Positions 8,595 through 15,851 of a DNA stretch of 64,000 nt are shown here, one piece after another. This DNA is from Mucilaginibacter sp. OK098 (GTDB taxonomy: Bacteria; Bacteroidota; Bacteroidia; Sphingobacteriales; Sphingobacteriaceae): contig NZ_FRCM01000005.1 in NCBI RefSeq assembly GCF_900142915.1, forward strand, positions 248,001-312,000, given 5' to 3'. Position 1 is the stretch's first letter. Each line of letters begins with the position of its first letter. A model generated the notes under the pieces. It worked only from the letters and a program-made list of their open reading frames with translations. It searched no databases and was not told where the DNA came from. Both the position numbers and the translations under genes were made by a program.

Positions 8595-9173
8595 ATGAAA
8601 AAAAGAATTGCCATTTTTGCTTCAGGATCGGGATCAAATGCTCAGAAAATTATGGAGCATTTTAAACGCAATGCCGAGGCCGAAGTTGTATTAGTGCTAA
8701 CCAACAACCCCCAGGCTTACGTATTACAGCGATCTGACAATTTTGAGATCCCCTCGCACATTTTTACCCGGCATGAATTTTACGATTCTGACGATGTTAT
8801 CAAACTATTAAAAAACCTGCAGGTTGATTTGATAGTGCTTGCCGGGTTTTTATGGTTGGTACCGGTGTCATTATTAAATGCGTTCCCCAATAAAATAATA
8901 AATCTGCACCCTGCTTTGCTGCCTAAGCATGGCGGTAAAGGTATGTACGGCGATCACGTACATAAAGCGGTGCTTGCCGCCAAAGACGAAGAATCAGGCA
9001 TAACCATCCATTTTGTAAGCGACCAGTTTGACGAAGGCGAGATCATTCACCAGTCTAAATTTAAAATTGAGCCGGATGATAACCTGGAGGTTGTAAAGTT
9101 TAAAGGCCAGCAATTAGAGCATCAGCATCTTCCAAGAGTAATAGAGAGTTTGCTGAAGAAGATGAAAAGCTGA
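8595..9173 (+). CDS. purN: Phosphoribosylglycinamide formyltransferase
   Basis: 192 residues, standard PurN length. It transfers a formyl group from 10-formyl-tetrahydrofolate to GAR, the third step of purine synthesis. The N-terminal nucleotide-binding loop IAIFASGSGSNAQKI (4-18) and the catalytic segment INLHPALLPKHGGKGMYG (about 101-118, with the family His) are intact, followed by the conserved ESGITIHFV and the Asp in QFDEGEI. It stands 2.1 kb from purH on the same strand, with an oppositely oriented three-gene group between them. The 3' end runs into a word-repeat tract (9173-9210). Confidence 0.96.
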   Translation: MKKRIAIFASGSGSNAQKIMEHFKRNAEAEVVLVLTNNPQAYVLQRSDNFEIPSHIFTRHEFYDSDDVIKLLKNLQVDLIVLAGFLWLVPVSLLNAFPNKIINLHPALLPKHGGKGMYGDHVHKAVLAAKDEESGITIHFVSDQFDEGEIIHQSKFKIEPDDNLEVVKFKGQQLEHQHLPRVIESLLKKMKS

Positions 9174-9210
9174 GGTTAGTGATTAGAGGCTGGAGATTAG
9201 AGATTAGGTG
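9173..9210. repeat. Single arm of the TTAGAGATTAG word family
   Basis: Imperfect repeats of TTAGTGATTAGAGGCTGGAGATTAG words begin at the purN stop codon. No complementary arm lies close by. The same word forms paired arms at 14000/14469 and 55557/55690 and single arms at 11230 and 26557. Confidence 0.7.
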
Positions 9211-9252
9211 AAAGTTGAGCCTTTTTTCAACAAGAGACAACTGGGTTGCCGA

Positions 9253-10086
9253 TCATATCACCGCCCTTACAATACTCATCCTTGCAGGTAATGGCAAGCG
9301 CACTTTAGTTCCCTCAAAATATAATTTTTCCGTTTCCTCTGTAGTTAAAAACGAAGCTTTACTAAATCCGCAATCCTTCAATTGTTTTAGTAGCTCTTCT
9401 GGTTCAAAATATGTTATCCATGGCTCGCCGGCGGCGGCAGATCTTTCTGCGGCTGTGGTTGCCCAGGCGTTGTCCCTGTTTTGCGAGGCGGTAAAAACAA
9501 ATTCGCTTCCTGCCGGCAATCCACCCAAAAAACGGAAGATCTTATCGGCAGTGTCCCGGGTAAGGTAAATTAAAACACCAAGGCAAGCTGTGAAAACCGG
9601 CTCATCCAAATTTAGTTTACTTGCCCTGAATACATTAAACAGATCATCTGCTTCAAAATCTGTTGTAACAAACGAAAGGTTTTCCGGTAGCGTGATCCCT
9701 GCGTTGTTTAAGCGCTCAAGCTTATCTGCCTGGCTTGCCGGGTGATCAGCTTCGATAATGTTTATATTATGCGCCCAGTCTGGTTGACGATAAGCAAAAG
9801 TCTCTAACCCCGCTCCCAGGAAGAGGAGTTGTCTAACGCCATTTTGGTACGCTTCAGCTAAGCAGTCTTCTGTATAACGGCTCCTCAATAAAACATGCGT
9901 ACGCAGCGCCATTGAAGCGCCTGAGAAAAAATGGTAATTAAAATCCCTTATATACTCTTCTGTCTCGGGGCCGAGCAGCTTTAAAATAACCGGATCTGTT
10001 AAAAGTTTATCGTCACCATCAACCAATTGATGAGCGGCTTTAAGCATAGCTGCGCCTACTGCCGTTGCACTTCCTGTTTCTTTCAT
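9253..10086 (-). CDS. LCM-type SAM-dependent methyltransferase
   Basis: 277 residues. The sequence follows the leucine-carboxyl-methyltransferase-like family: an N-terminal Ser/Ala-rich helix, FFSGASMALRTHVLLRSRYTED, the SAM-binding loop QLLFLGAGLETFAYR (about residues 88-102), and the acidic strand end IIEADHP. Bacterial members methylate small molecules or unknown substrates. It is the last gene of a minus-strand set: Crp-like regulator, VOC protein, methyltransferase. It begins 1 nt after the VOC stop, so the two are translationally linked. The real substrate is unknown. Confidence 0.85.
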   Translation of the reverse strand: MKETGSATAVGAAMLKAAHQLVDGDDKLLTDPVILKLLGPETEEYIRDFNYHFFSGASMALRTHVLLRSRYTEDCLAEAYQNGVRQLLFLGAGLETFAYRQPDWAHNINIIEADHPASQADKLERLNNAGITLPENLSFVTTDFEADDLFNVFRASKLNLDEPVFTACLGVLIYLTRDTADKIFRFLGGLPAGSEFVFTASQNRDNAWATTAAERSAAAGEPWITYFEPEELLKQLKDCGFSKASFLTTEETEKLYFEGTKVRLPLPARMSIVRAVI

Positions 10087-10087
10087 T

Positions 10088-10456
10088 TTAAATAGATTGT
10101 TGAATTATTACACAAACGTTGCTTTTATCAAGTAGTCCGAACTCCTTTAAACCCCACGACTGTAATTTTACCGCTGGTAAGTTAGGATGAAACAGTTTTA
10201 CATTTTTTCCTGTTAATTCAGTATGTAGCGTTTCAATATCATCTGTATCGAGCCTTATTTCGGGCCTGTCCTTTTTTGCATATTCATCATCTTCATGCAA
10301 AAACAGGGTTACGCCATCGCGGTCTACAATATAAAAAGGGTGTTCGCCGCCGGGCTCACTGTATTTAATCGTAAAGCCCAGGCAATCAATAAATAAATCG
10401 AGTCTAACTTTAATGTCAGAATAAAAGATCTTTGGGATTACTTTGTTCAGTTTCAT
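10088..10456 (-). CDS. VOC (glyoxalase/bleomycin-resistance-like) protein
   Basis: 122 residues from the ATG at 10456; a longer reading from a TTG at 10489 is possible but less likely. One vicinal-oxygen-chelate domain is visible: KVIPKIFYSDIKVRLDLF (first beta-alpha unit), LGFTIKYSEP, FYIVDRDGVTLFLHEDD and a second unit with IETLHTELTGKNVKLFHP. These proteins often dimerise and either bind hydrophobic drugs or use a metal for glyoxalase-like chemistry. The complete metal set is not obvious, so binding rather than catalysis is plausible. It lies 76 nt after the Crp-like gene and 1 nt before the methyltransferase gene. Confidence 0.8.
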   Translation of the reverse strand: MKLNKVIPKIFYSDIKVRLDLFIDCLGFTIKYSEPGGEHPFYIVDRDGVTLFLHEDDEYAKKDRPEIRLDTDDIETLHTELTGKNVKLFHPNLPAVKLQSWGLKEFGLLDKSNVCVIIQQSI

Positions 10457-10532
10457 TTTTGTTGTTTTTAATGATTGCTCAAAGTTCAATCCAAAAAATG
10501 AAATTCCGCTTTACAATTGTTAAGAAATGAAA

Positions 10533-11081
10533 TCAGGCTCTGTTCCTGATCCTGCTTAGGGAAACGGGCGTAATGCCCAAATAAGAAGCAATATGCTGAA
10601 GGGGCACACGCCGGATAATTTCGGGGTTATTACGCAGCAGGTTATCATAGCGCTGTTTTGGCGTGTCCCTGAGATAAGAAAAGAAATGCCGCATAAATTC
10701 CGATTGTTTATCACCGGCTTTTTCAACCATGTAATTATACAGCGTAAAATCCTCTTTTATCGTCGCCATGTCGTTTTGACCAAGCCACCTTAAAGTTGTT
10801 GGCTCAATAGTTTCAATACTAAATGGGCTGGGAGAATTGTGCCGAAAGCTGTCAGATGAGTAAACAACATCACCTTCAAAAAAGAATTGAAAACTGATCT
10901 CTTTGCCATCATGAGAAAACCAGTTGCGTACACATCCCTTTTCAACCAGGTAAATTTTACGGCAAATATCACCCTCGTTTAAAAGTACCTGTCGTGCACC
11001 AGCCTCCTCATGTTTCCAGAGGTGTCCATATTTTTTCCAGGCGGACTTTATTTCGGGCGACGGAACAAATGGTTGGGCCAT
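10533..11081 (-). CDS. Crp/Fnr-type transcriptional regulator
   Basis: 182 residues. An N-terminal cNMP-binding-like barrel (RQVLLNEGDICRKIYLVEKGCVRNWF, in two parts between about 33 and 58) is followed by a linker helix and a short DNA-binding end HIASYLGITPVSLSRIRNR. It matches the subgroup of the 4404-4988 gene and, like it, probably does not sense cAMP in the usual way. As first gene of a three-gene minus-strand set with a VOC protein and a methyltransferase, it may control those two; this is inference from position. The palindrome at 11139-11171 and the purH promoter lie upstream. Confidence 0.88.
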   Translation of the reverse strand: MAQPFVPSPEIKSAWKKYGHLWKHEEAGARQVLLNEGDICRKIYLVEKGCVRNWFSHDGKEISFQFFFEGDVVYSSDSFRHNSPSPFSIETIEPTTLRWLGQNDMATIKEDFTLYNYMVEKAGDKQSEFMRHFFSYLRDTPKQRYDNLLRNNPEIIRRVPLQHIASYLGITPVSLSRIRNRA

Positions 11082-11138
11082 TTTTTAATATTTTGGTTTT
11101 TATATAAGATTGCTGAGAAAAAAATTGTTTATGTCTTT

Positions 11139-11171
11139 AAACTTACGAAGTTTTCAAAACTTCGTAAGTTT
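11139..11171. repeat. CTTACGAAG palindrome, family copy 3
   Basis: Third near-identical copy of the 33-nt palindrome seen at 57 and 1252. It sits between the divergent Crp-like gene and purH. Confidence 0.85.
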
Positions 11172-11246
11172 TTTGGTGTAAAAACCTATTGATAAAAAAG
11201 TTAAAAAAAACTAACCTTCGATCCGCATTCTCTAATCTCTAATTCC

Positions 11247-11254
11247 TACCTTTG
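11247..11254 (+). promoter_or_regulatory. Putative purH promoter, -7 box
   Basis: TACCTTTG matches TAnnTTTG and ends 22 nt before the purH ATG. A short tract of the CTCTAATCTCTAATT word (about 11230-11245) occupies the spacer. Confidence 0.55.
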
Positions 11255-11276
11255 CGGCTCAAAAAACATCCTGTAA

Positions 11277-12803
11277 ATGAGCGAGTCAGTACAAATAAAG
11301 AATGCTTTAATTTCTGTTTACTACAAAGATAATTTAGAGCCAATAATTCATGAATTAAACCGCCTTGGCGTTAACATATATTCAACCGGCGGAACGGAAA
11401 CTTTTATCCGCAATTTAGGCGTTAATGTAATACCTGTTGAGGATCTTACCTCATATCCGTCTATACTGGGCGGTCGTGTTAAAACGTTGCATCCTAAAGT
11501 ATTCGGCGGTATTTTAGCCCGCAGAAATTTTGAAGGCGATGAGCAGCAACTGGCACAATTTGAAATACCCGAGATTGATTTAGTGATAGTTGATTTGTAC
11601 CCGTTTGAAGAAACTGTAAAATCAAATGCGGAAGAAGATGAGATCATTGAAAAGATAGATATCGGCGGCATTTCTTTGATCCGTGCGGCAGCAAAAAACT
11701 TTAAGGATGTGGTAATAGTTGCATCAAAAGCAGACTACCCTGTGCTTGAAGATTTATTGAAAACTCAAAACGGTGCAACCACCATTGATCAGCGTCGTTC
11801 ATTTGCCCACAAAGCATTTAATATTTCATCAAATTACGATACTGCTATTTTTAAATATTTTAACCAGGAAGACCCGCTTCCGGTATTTAAAGAAAGCATT
11901 CAAACCAGCCAGGTATTGCGCTATGGTGAGAACCCGCACCAGAAAGGTGTTTTTTACGGCGACCTGGACGCAATGTTCACCAAACTGAATGGCAAAGAGC
12001 TATCATACAACAACCTTGTTGATGTGGATGCTGCTGTTGCTTTGATTGATGAGTTTACCGAGCCTACCATTGCTATTTTAAAGCATACCAATGCATGTGG
12101 TATTGCGTCGCGCAATAACATTAAAGAGGCCTGGGTTGATGCTCTGGCATGCGACCCGGTATCTGCTTTTGGCGGTGTTATAATTGCCAATGACGAAATT
12201 GATGCGGCAACTGCCACCGAAATAGACAAGATATTTTACGAGGTGCTGATAGCCCCGGCTTATACCGATGAAGCTGTTGAAATACTAAAAGGCAAAAAGA
12301 ACCGTATAATACTCATCCGCCAGGTAGTTGCGTTACCCACCAAGCTTTTTAAAACATTGCTTAATGGCGTAATTGAGCAAGATAAAGATGCGGTAATTGA
12401 GGGCCCGGAACAAATGACAGCAGTTACAAAAAGACAACCAACCGAACACGAAAAACACGACCTGTTTTTTGCTAATAAGGTAGTAAAACATACCAAATCA
12501 AACACCATTGTGTTTGCAAAAAACGGCCAGCTAATGGCAAGCGGCGTAGGGCAAACTTCAAGGGTTGATTCTTTAAGGCAAGCGGTTATTAAGGCTGAGG
12601 GTTTTGGTTTTGATTTGAAAGGGGCGGTTATGGCATCTGATGCTTTTTTTCCTTTTCCGGATTGTGTTGAGCTGGCTGCTGAGGCCGGAATTGTTGCTGT
12701 TTTGCAGCCCGGAGGCTCAATAAATGACAAGCTTTCCGTTGAAATGTGCGACCAGAAAAACATTTCGATGGTTACTACCGGCGTACGCCATTTTAAACAT
12801 TAA
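11277..12803 (+). CDS. purH: Bifunctional AICAR transformylase / IMP cyclohydrolase
   Basis: 508 residues, the usual PurH length. It catalyses the last two steps of IMP synthesis. The N-terminal IMP cyclohydrolase (MGS-like) domain shows YSTGGTETFIRNLGV, SYPSILGGRVKTLHPKVFGG and VVDLYPFE within about residues 1-190. The transformylase domain follows with RYGENPHQKGVFYG (about 217), the active-site pair in KHTNACGIASR (Lys-His near residue 265), ACDPVSAFGGVI and, near the end, SDAFFPFPDCVELAAEAG. All family landmarks are present. It is transcribed alone, with a hairpin-repeat region between its stop and mreB. Confidence 0.97.
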   Translation: MSESVQIKNALISVYYKDNLEPIIHELNRLGVNIYSTGGTETFIRNLGVNVIPVEDLTSYPSILGGRVKTLHPKVFGGILARRNFEGDEQQLAQFEIPEIDLVIVDLYPFEETVKSNAEEDEIIEKIDIGGISLIRAAAKNFKDVVIVASKADYPVLEDLLKTQNGATTIDQRRSFAHKAFNISSNYDTAIFKYFNQEDPLPVFKESIQTSQVLRYGENPHQKGVFYGDLDAMFTKLNGKELSYNNLVDVDAAVALIDEFTEPTIAILKHTNACGIASRNNIKEAWVDALACDPVSAFGGVIIANDEIDAATATEIDKIFYEVLIAPAYTDEAVEILKGKKNRIILIRQVVALPTKLFKTLLNGVIEQDKDAVIEGPEQMTAVTKRQPTEHEKHDLFFANKVVKHTKSNTIVFAKNGQLMASGVGQTSRVDSLRQAVIKAEGFGFDLKGAVMASDAFFPFPDCVELAAEAGIVAVLQPGGSINDKLSVEMCDQKNISMVTTGVRHFKH

Positions 12804-12817
12804 TAATAAAAAGAACT

Positions 12818-12930
12818 GACACGAATTGCACTAATTAAATGCGAATTGCACGAATTAAATAATATTAGCTAACTAACTCAGCGGTATAGATTAATTCGTT
12901 TTAATTAGCTTACATTCGTACAATTCGTGC
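12818..12930. repeat. Hairpin of the CACGAATTGCAC word family
   Basis: The left tract (12818-12860) repeats ACACGAATTGCACTAATTAA-like words. The right tract (12890-12930) carries the complementary AATTCGTTTTAATTAG/ACAATTCGTGC words. It fills the purH-mreB gap upstream of the mreB promoter box. Confidence 0.75.
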
Positions 12931-12941
12931 TACTAAATATT

Positions 12942-12949
12942 TAATTTTG
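12942..12949 (+). promoter_or_regulatory. Putative mreB operon promoter, -7 box
   Basis: TAATTTTG fits TAnnTTTG and ends 25 nt before the mreB ATG. It would drive the whole mreB-rodA run. Confidence 0.45.
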
Positions 12950-12974
12950 ACGCTTATTTTTTAAATAATACCAA

Positions 12975-13997
12975 ATGGGTCTATTTAATTTTTTTACACA
13001 AGAGATTGCTATTGATTTAGGTACCGCAAATACCCTCATAATACATAATGATAAAGTTGTAGTTGATGAACCATCAATTGTGGCTTTTGACCGTACAACC
13101 AACAAAGTAATTGCCATTGGTCGCCAGGCTATGCAGATGGAAGGCAAAACGCACGATAATATCCGTACCGTAAGGCCATTGAAAGATGGTGTAATTGCCG
13201 ACTTTAATGCTGCTGAACACATGATTCGCGGGATGATAAAAATGATAAACCAGGGTAAAGGCTGGTTCTTCCCATCGTTACGAATGGTTATCTGTATCCC
13301 ATCAGGTATTACCGAGGTTGAAAAACGTGCCGTACGTGACTCTGCGGAGATTGCAGGCGCTAAAGAAGTTTACCTGATCCATGAGCCAATGGCTGCCGCT
13401 GTAGGTATTGGGATTGACGTGGAAGAGCCGATGGGCAACATGATCATTGATATTGGCGGTGGCACTACTGAAATTGCAGTTATTGCCTTGTCAGGTATCG
13501 TTTGTGATCAGTCTATCCGCGTTGCGGGTGATAACTTCGACTCTGATATTGTACAATACATCCGTCGCCAGCATAACATCATGATTGGTGATCGTACCGC
13601 TGAGAAGATAAAAATTGAAGTTGGCGCTGCATTGCCTGAGCTTGCCGATCCGCCAACTGATTTTGCAGTACAAGGCCGCGACCTAATGACCGGCGTGCCA
13701 AAGCAGATCATGGTATCTTACTCTGAAATTGCGCATTGCCTGGATAAATCAATTTCTAAAATTGAAGAGGCGATCCTGAAGGCATTGGAGATCACCCCAC
13801 CGGAGCTTTCGGCAGATATTTACCAAACCGGCATTTATTTAACCGGTGGCGGCGCTTTGCTGCGCGGCCTTGACAAACGTATCGCTGCAAAAACCAAACT
13901 GCCGGTTCACGTAGCCGAAGATCCATTGCGTGCCGTAGTACGCGGAACAGGTACCGCCCTTAAAAATATTGGTAATTTTAAATTTTTAATGCAATAG
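12975..13997 (+). CDS. mreB: Rod shape-determining actin-like protein MreB
   Basis: 340 residues, normal for MreB. It forms membrane-bound filaments that guide the elongasome. Actin-fold ATP-binding motifs are clear: phosphate 1 AIDLGTANTLI (about 12-22), the connect segment, phosphate 2 MIIDIGGGTTEIAVIAL (about 157-173), and the adenosine motif IYLTGGGALLRGLDKRI (about 290-306). It is the first gene of mreB-mreC-mreD-mrdA-rodA. A foreign-looking four-helix-bundle gene between inverted repeats follows 2 nt after the stop codon, breaking the usual short mreB-mreC junction. Confidence 0.97.
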   Translation: MGLFNFFTQEIAIDLGTANTLIIHNDKVVVDEPSIVAFDRTTNKVIAIGRQAMQMEGKTHDNIRTVRPLKDGVIADFNAAEHMIRGMIKMINQGKGWFFPSLRMVICIPSGITEVEKRAVRDSAEIAGAKEVYLIHEPMAAAVGIGIDVEEPMGNMIIDIGGGTTEIAVIALSGIVCDQSIRVAGDNFDSDIVQYIRRQHNIMIGDRTAEKIKIEVGAALPELADPPTDFAVQGRDLMTGVPKQIMVSYSEIAHCLDKSISKIEEAILKALEITPPELSADIYQTGIYLTGGGALLRGLDKRIAAKTKLPVHVAEDPLRAVVRGTGTALKNIGNFKFLMQ

Positions 13998-13999
13998 TG

Positions 14000-14035
14000 G
14001 TTAGAGATTAGTTAATTGGAGATTAGAGATTAGTT
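14000..14035. repeat. Left 36-nt arm of inverted repeat around four-helix gene
   Basis: Starts 2 nt after the mreB stop. It is the exact reverse complement, 36 of 36 bases, of 14469-14504. It consists of the TTAGAGATTAG word repeated. Confidence 0.95.
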
Positions 14036-14090
14036 CTTTATGGTTGGATAAGCTTATGCTAAAATCAAGTAATTTTTAGGAGATTTAAAC

Positions 14091-14462
14091 ATGAACTCTT
14101 TTACTGATCTCGAAGTATGGAAAAAAGCAAGGGTATTGCGCAACAATATATCGGATCTGACTAAATCATTCTCTGCAGAAGAAAAATATCGATTAATCGA
14201 TCAAGTAATTCGGTCTTCCAGGTCCATAGGAAATAACATAGCTGAAGGGCATGGAAGATTTCATTATGCTAATGCTGCAAAGTTTTTTATTAATGCACGC
14301 GGCTCCGCTGCGGAAGCTATTGATCATTTGATTATCGCCCTCGACAACAAATTCATCGATGAAAAAATATTTGAAACATTTAAGAACGATTGTGAAGAAT
14401 GTATGAAAATGATAAATGGTTATATCAATTTTTTAAGAAAGCAAGCGGATGTTAAAGTCTGA
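14091..14462 (+). CDS. Four-helix-bundle protein (23S rRNA IVS-protein family)
   Basis: 123 residues. The family signature is strong: FTDLEVWKKAR at residues 4-14, SSRSIGNNIAEGHGRF near 43-58, and EAIDHLIIALD in helix 3, fitting the S23/IVP family (TIGR02436) first known from intervening sequences of 23S rRNA genes. The fold binds nucleic acid in related Avd proteins; the cellular role here is unknown. It has a good Shine-Dalgarno (AGGAG at 14078-14082), unlike most genes here, and probably a lower G+C than its mre neighbours. It sits alone in the loop of a perfect 36-bp stem between mreB and mreC. No reverse transcriptase is present, so it is not a DGR accessory gene. Confidence 0.93.
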   Translation: MNSFTDLEVWKKARVLRNNISDLTKSFSAEEKYRLIDQVIRSSRSIGNNIAEGHGRFHYANAAKFFINARGSAAEAIDHLIIALDNKFIDEKIFETFKNDCEECMKMINGYINFLRKQADVKV

Positions 14463-14468
14463 TCCATT

Positions 14469-14504
14469 AACTAATCTCTAATCTCCAATTAACTAATCTC
14501 TAAC
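14469..14504. repeat. Right 36-nt arm of inverted repeat around four-helix gene
   Basis: Perfect reverse complement of 14000-14035. It ends 2 nt before the mreC ATG, so in mRNA the stem would cover the mreC ribosome-loading region. Confidence 0.95.
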
Positions 14505-14506
14505 AA

Positions 14507-15340
14507 ATGCGCAATCTCCTGATATTTATCACTAAGTATAACGCATTCTTTTTGTTCATTATTTTTGAAGTTTCTGCGCTGCTCATCTACATAAAATACA
14601 ACTCTTTTCAAAAAGCTAGTTTTATTAATTCATCAAATGAAGTTACCGGGAACTTGTATGTCCGCATCAGTGAGTTTAAAAGCTACTTATCATTAAAGGA
14701 TAATAATGATAGTCTTGCCAGGGAGAATGCCCGGCTGCGTAATCAGCTTAAATCATCTTTATATGCTGATACTTTAAATAAACATAAGGTTACTGATACC
14801 GTTTACAAGCAGCAGTATGAGTATATTGTAGCGCGGGTTATCAATAATTCAACCAACAGGGCAAATAACTATCTCACCATAAACCGGGGCAGTAAACAGG
14901 GAGTTTCTATAGGGATGGGGGTGATAAGTAATTCGGGGCTTGTAGGGAAAGTGGTTCTGGTATCTGACCATTTTTCGGTGATTCAGTCGCTACTGCATAA
15001 GGCTTCACAATTTAGTGCTATGCTGGCCAATAATAAGGAGATCGGTTCCATGCAATGGGGAGACAATCTTGATCCGCATATGGGTTTACTAAAGGATGTA
15101 TCAAATAACGCAGTGCCAAAGGTTGGCGAAAAGGTGGTAACCTCCGGTTATTCGTTATTTCCGGTAGGTATCCCAATCGGTACCATCAGCAGCCTGAAAA
15201 CTAAGGGTGGCGGCGTTTCCTTAAATATGGATGTAGCGCTTGCTGTTGATTTTACCAAGCTGCAATATGTGTATGTAATTGTCAATAAATTTGCCGCCGA
15301 GCAAACGGGACTGGAGGCTCAGCAAAAAAAGGATGAGTAA
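14507..15340 (+). CDS. mreC: Rod shape-determining protein MreC
   Basis: 277 residues. It has an N-terminal cytoplasmic tail and one membrane helix (about 10-28), a periplasmic coiled coil (LSLKDNNDSLARENARLRNQL, in two parts, about 60-82), then the two-barrel MreC domain with VARVINNSTNRANNYLTI, GVISNSGLVGKVV, and the C-terminal GIPIGTISSLKTKGG. MreC links MreB filaments to PBP2 and RodA. The stop overlaps the mreD start (15333). Its ATG lies just beyond the right arm of the four-helix element, so translation could depend on melting that stem or on ribosomes arriving from the inserted gene. Confidence 0.93.
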   Translation: MRNLLIFITKYNAFFLFIIFEVSALLIYIKYNSFQKASFINSSNEVTGNLYVRISEFKSYLSLKDNNDSLARENARLRNQLKSSLYADTLNKHKVTDTVYKQQYEYIVARVINNSTNRANNYLTINRGSKQGVSIGMGVISNSGLVGKVVLVSDHFSVIQSLLHKASQFSAMLANNKEIGSMQWGDNLDPHMGLLKDVSNNAVPKVGEKVVTSGYSLFPVGIPIGTISSLKTKGGGVSLNMDVALAVDFTKLQYVYVIVNKFAAEQTGLEAQQKKDE

Positions 15341-15851
15341 GAGCATTATAATCAATTTTCTGAGGTTTATCGTATTGGTGTTTATCCAGGTTTTTTTGTT
15401 GAAGAACATCAACGTCTACAATCTTTCCACACCTTATTTGTATATCCTGTTTATACTGTTGCTTCCTTTTGAGGTGCCGAACATTTTGCTTTTTGCGCTG
15501 GCGTTCATCCTGGGCATTACTATTGACGCATTTTATGATACACCTGGCCTGCATGCAGCAGCTTGTATTGTGCTTGCCTTTGTACGGATTTTATTCATCA
15601 GCATAACTGTTCAAAAGGATGGTTTTGATAACGAGCCCGAACCTACATTAAGCATAATGGGTTTCAGGTGGTTCTTAACCTATTCTATTGTGCTCACCCT
15701 TGTTCATCACTTTTTCCTCTTCAACCTCGAAGCTTTTAGCCTTTCACAAATTGAATTTACAATAAGCCGCATTTTATTGAGTTCATTATTTACCGTGTTT
15801 TTAATGTTAATTTCGGGTTTATTATTTTTCAAGAGGAAAGAGCGTAAATGA
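15333..15851 (+). CDS. mreD: Rod shape-determining protein MreD
   Basis: 172 residues from the ATG at 15333, chosen because it overlaps the mreC stop by 8 nt and starts directly with the membrane protein; a longer reading from 15279 would put a basic tail inside mreC. Five or six hydrophobic helices are visible (FLRFIVLVFIQVFLLKNINV, LYILFILLLPFEVPNILLF, LAFILGITIDAFYDTPGLHA). The IDAFYDTPGLHA segment is the conserved MreD/RodD-like signature seen in Bacteroidota. Integral inner-membrane subunit of the elongasome. The stop overlaps the mrdA start by ATGA. Confidence 0.9.
   Translation: MSKSIIINFLRFIVLVFIQVFLLKNINVYNLSTPYLYILFILLLPFEVPNILLFALAFILGITIDAFYDTPGLHAAACIVLAFVRILFISITVQKDGFDNEPEPTLSIMGFRWFLTYSIVLTLVHHFFLFNLEAFSLSQIEFTISRILLSSLFTVFLMLISGLLFFKRKERK

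Noticed and set aside
14091..14462. Four-helix gene as Avd of a diversity-generating retroelement
   Set aside because: No reverse transcriptase, template repeat or variable repeat is found nearby.
15279..15332. Longer mreD start
   Set aside because: It lies inside mreC and adds a basic tail not expected in MreD; the ATG at 15333 overlaps the mreC stop.
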